Source: Cellulomonas sp. PhB150
GTDB lineage: Bacteria > Actinomycetota > Actinomycetes > Actinomycetales > Cellulomonadaceae
Reading direction: 5' to 3'
Length of the DNA stretch: 64,000 nucleotides
Assembly (NCBI RefSeq): GCF_003755175.1
Contig: NZ_RKHX01000004.1
Location: 248,001 to 312,000 of the forward strand
Shown here: in pieces, positions 62,014 to 64,000 of the stretch
How the letters are laid out: each line of letters begins with the position of its first letter
Numbering within the stretch: the stretch's first letter is position 1
The notes under the pieces: generated by a model
The model's input: the letters and a program-made list of their open reading frames with translations, nothing else
What the model was told of the DNA's origin: nothing
Databases searched by the model: none
Position numbers and translations under genes: made by a program

Positions 62014-64000
62014 TCAGCCCAGGATGTCGGGGTACGTCGCGTCGTTCCCGAGCACGTGCTGCGCGAGGAACGCACCGACCACCTGGTACCAGACGATCGC
62101 GTGCTGCGGGCTGAGCACCCAGTGGTTCTCGTCGGGGAAGTACAGGAACCGGTGCGCCGCGCGGCCGTCCTCGCCGGCAGGGCTGCCGGACGCGGAGAGC
62201 AGCTCGTACCAGAGGCGCAGCCCCTCGCCGATCGGGACGCGGTAGTCCTTGTCGCCGTGCACGACGAGCATCGGGGTGACGATCTTGTCGACGAAGCGGT
62301 GCGGCGAGTTCTCGAGCGCCATCTCGGCGGTCATCTCGCGCGCCCAGTAGAACGCGGCGTCGGTCGTCGGGCCGAACTGGTCGAGTGCCCACAGGCTCGC
62401 GTGCGTGACGATCGCGCGGAACCGGTCCGTGTGCCCGGCCACCCAGTTCGCCATGTAGCCGCCGAACGAGCCGCCCATCGCGGCCGTGCGGGTCTCGTCG
62501 ATGTCGTCGCGCGCCTCGACCGCGTCGGTGATGGCGAGCAGGTCCGTGTACGGCGCGGCGCCCCACGCGCCCCAGCCCGCCTGGATCATGTCCTGGCCGT
62601 ATCCGGTCGACAGCGCCGGGTCGGGCAGCAGCACCGCGTAGCCCTGGGCGACGAGCAGCCACGGGTTCCAGCGCCACGACCAGGCGTTCCACGAACCGAG
62701 CGGGCCGCCGTGGATCCACAGCAGCAGCGGGGCCTTGGCGGCGCCGCTCGCCCCGTCGGGCAGGGCGAGCCAGGCGCGCACGCGGCGGCCGTCCTCGGCG
62801 GTGGTCTCGACCTCGGTCAGCGTGCCGGGCAGCGCGGGGGTCTCGACCGGGCCGTGGAGCGCCGTCGTCTCGCCGCTGGCCAGGTCGATGCGGACCGGGT
62901 GCGCCGGCGCCTCGTAGGACGTGCGGATCGCGTAGGCGGTCGTGCCGTCGCGGGTCACCTGGACGTCGGTGAAGGTCGCGGCGTCGCTGGTCACGCGGGT
63001 GACCTCGTCGGCCGCGTCGGCCGCGTCGACTGCCAGGTCCACGCGGAACACCGGGCCCCGCCCGTCCTCGTCGGCCAGCACCAGCAGCCCGCTGCTGTCC
63101 GGCAGCCACACGGGCGAGTGCGGCCAGCGGTCCCAGCCGTCCGCGACGACTCGCGCGTCGCCGCCGGCGAGCGGCACGAGGCCCAGCCGGACGACGGGCG
63201 CCTCGAACGGGGTGGAGATCGTCTCGCGCGAGTAGGCGACCCACTGGCCGTCGGGGCTGACGGACGGGCTGCCGAGGTCGGCGCCGTCGTCGTCCACGAG
63301 GACCCGGCGCGTGCCGCTCGCGACGTCGATCGCGACGAGCTGCGAGCGCTGGTCGCCCTTCGCGCCCGGGACGGTCCAGCCCGCGACGATCGTCGTGCCG
63401 TCCGGGCTGATCGCGTACCCCTGCTCGACGAGCGCCGCGCGGGCGTCGCGCGTCGCGTCCGTGAGCTCGAGCCGCGGGTCCTGGGCGGCGGCCAGCGGGG
63501 CCGTCACCGACTGCGGCACGTCGGAGGTGAACAGGTGCGGCTGGGCCGGGCCGAGGTCGTGGTCCCAGTACCGGACGGGGTAGCCGTCGTGCAGGATCGC
63601 GGCGACCTTCTTGTCCTTGCGGGCCTTGCGGAGCTTCTCGTCGTGCTCGGCGTCGACCGCGGACGGCAGCACGTCGGACCCGACGACGACCGTCCCGGCA
63701 TCCGCGGCGACCTTGACGCCACCCAGCCCGGCCGCGCGGTCGGCGACGACCCGCGCCTCGGCGCCGTCGGCCGGCAGCAGCCAGAGGGCGGGACCGGCCT
63801 CGTCGTCCTGCTCCTTCGCGTCCGGGTCGGGGCGGGAGCTGGTGAACAGCAGGTCGCCCGCCGGGGTGAACGCCGCGCTGGCCTCGCCCTTCGCGGACCT
63901 CGTCAGGCGCCTCGCGGGCCTCTCCCCGGCCGGGTCGACCTCCCACAGGGCGGTGACGTACTTCGTCGACTTCGCGTCGAGCGTGGCCACCGCGGTGACG
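62014..64000 (-). CDS. S9 family peptidase (prolyl oligopeptidase-like), 5' end missing
   Basis: At least 660 residues of a serine peptidase; the reading frame is still open at the window edge (VTAVATLDAKSTKYVTALWEV), so the start lies beyond base 64000. The first two-thirds are a beta-propeller with repeats such as GEASAAFTPAGDLLFTSSRP and LGSPSVSPDGQWVAYSR. The C-terminal alpha/beta hydrolase has the nucleophile Ser in GGSFGGYMANW, Asp in VHGDKDYRVPI and His in PDENHWVL. No signal peptide can be judged. Acts on short peptides or acyl-peptides. Confidence 0.9.
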   Translation of the reverse strand, partial: VTAVATLDAKSTKYVTALWEVDPAGERPARRLTRSAKGEASAAFTPAGDLLFTSSRPDPDAKEQDDEAGPALWLLPADGAEARVVADRAAGLGGVKVAADAGTVVVGSDVLPSAVDAEHDEKLRKARKDKKVAAILHDGYPVRYWDHDLGPAQPHLFTSDVPQSVTAPLAAAQDPRLELTDATRDARAALVEQGYAISPDGTTIVAGWTVPGAKGDQRSQLVAIDVASGTRRVLVDDDGADLGSPSVSPDGQWVAYSRETISTPFEAPVVRLGLVPLAGGDARVVADGWDRWPHSPVWLPDSSGLLVLADEDGRGPVFRVDLAVDAADAADEVTRVTSDAATFTDVQVTRDGTTAYAIRTSYEAPAHPVRIDLASGETTALHGPVETPALPGTLTEVETTAEDGRRVRAWLALPDGASGAAKAPLLLWIHGGPLGSWNAWSWRWNPWLLVAQGYAVLLPDPALSTGYGQDMIQAGWGAWGAAPYTDLLAITDAVEARDDIDETRTAAMGGSFGGYMANWVAGHTDRFRAIVTHASLWALDQFGPTTDAAFYWAREMTAEMALENSPHRFVDKIVTPMLVVHGDKDYRVPIGEGLRLWYELLSASGSPAGEDGRAAHRFLYFPDENHWVLSPQHAIVWYQVVGAFLAQHVLGNDATYPDILG

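Overview
The window is 64 kb of very GC-rich chromosome, densely packed with genes that use ATG/GTG starts and many 4-base stop/start overlaps, which points to an actinobacterium. A cellobiose phosphorylase that reads almost like the Cellulomonas gilvus enzyme, preceded by a CebR/CelR-type operator, makes a Cellulomonas-like organism the best guess. No insertion sequence, prophage, integrase, CRISPR array or rRNA is visible; the one RNA gene is a tRNA-Gly(CCC). It looks like ordinary chromosomal backbone.

Layout. 0-6.4 kb: DUF4235 protein, a VOC protein overlapping a CrtI-like FAD oxidoreductase, an HTTM-type membrane pair, a DUF4352-like lipoprotein, a deazaflavin-dependent reductase and an ABC-F ATPase. 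6.4-12.9 kb: a complete Mrp sodium/proton antiporter operon on the minus strand (AB fusion, C, D, E, F, G). 13.2-19.4 kb: an EtfD-like membrane Fe-S oxidoreductase with a VOC partner, a divergent MarR/ABC-exporter pair, and a lipoprotein with a small metzincin. 19.5-23.6 kb: a protein of unknown family, dCTP deaminase, a NarL-type two-component system and a small membrane protein. 23.6-31.9 kb: the cellobiose phosphorylase/aldose epimerase operon, a LppX-like lipoprotein, GNAT, tRNA-Gly, YkgJ/pentapeptide protein, VOC, acylphosphatase and a PLP decarboxylase. 32-37.6 kb: a ProVWX-type glycine betaine importer and a GH15 enzyme. 37.7-45 kb: two unknown secreted proteins, DUF2254, then a circularly permuted ATP-grasp/alpha-E fusion coupled to a transglutaminase, and a second member of the unknown family. 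45-51.3 kb: DinB protein, DUF779/aldehyde dehydrogenase with its GAF regulator, TetR and a THUMP-type methyltransferase. 51.3-64 kb: acyltransferase and patatin, acyltransferase-3, NHL/thioredoxin protein, GGDEF protein, heme oxygenase, a DUF4397/sortase F/ECF sigma/anti-sigma cluster, a DUF6458 protein and a truncated S9 peptidase.

How they work together. Several sets form clear units: Mrp for sodium, pH and osmotic homeostasis; ProVWX for osmoprotection, with a direct-repeat site resembling an MtrA box upstream; cellobiose phosphorolysis plus mutarotation; iron-regulated heme degradation; aldehyde oxidation with DUF779 and a GAF activator; and a surface module made of an anchored protein, a sortase and its sigma/anti-sigma pair.

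The most unusual signals are non-coding or of unknown family: two families of dispersed long palindromes, each present twice in intergenic DNA, plus a further single long palindrome; a DnaA-box cluster far from any visible origin genes; the ATP-grasp/alpha-E/transglutaminase module; and two diverged paralogues of an unrecognised family. All calls are made by reading the sequence; nothing was searched against a database.
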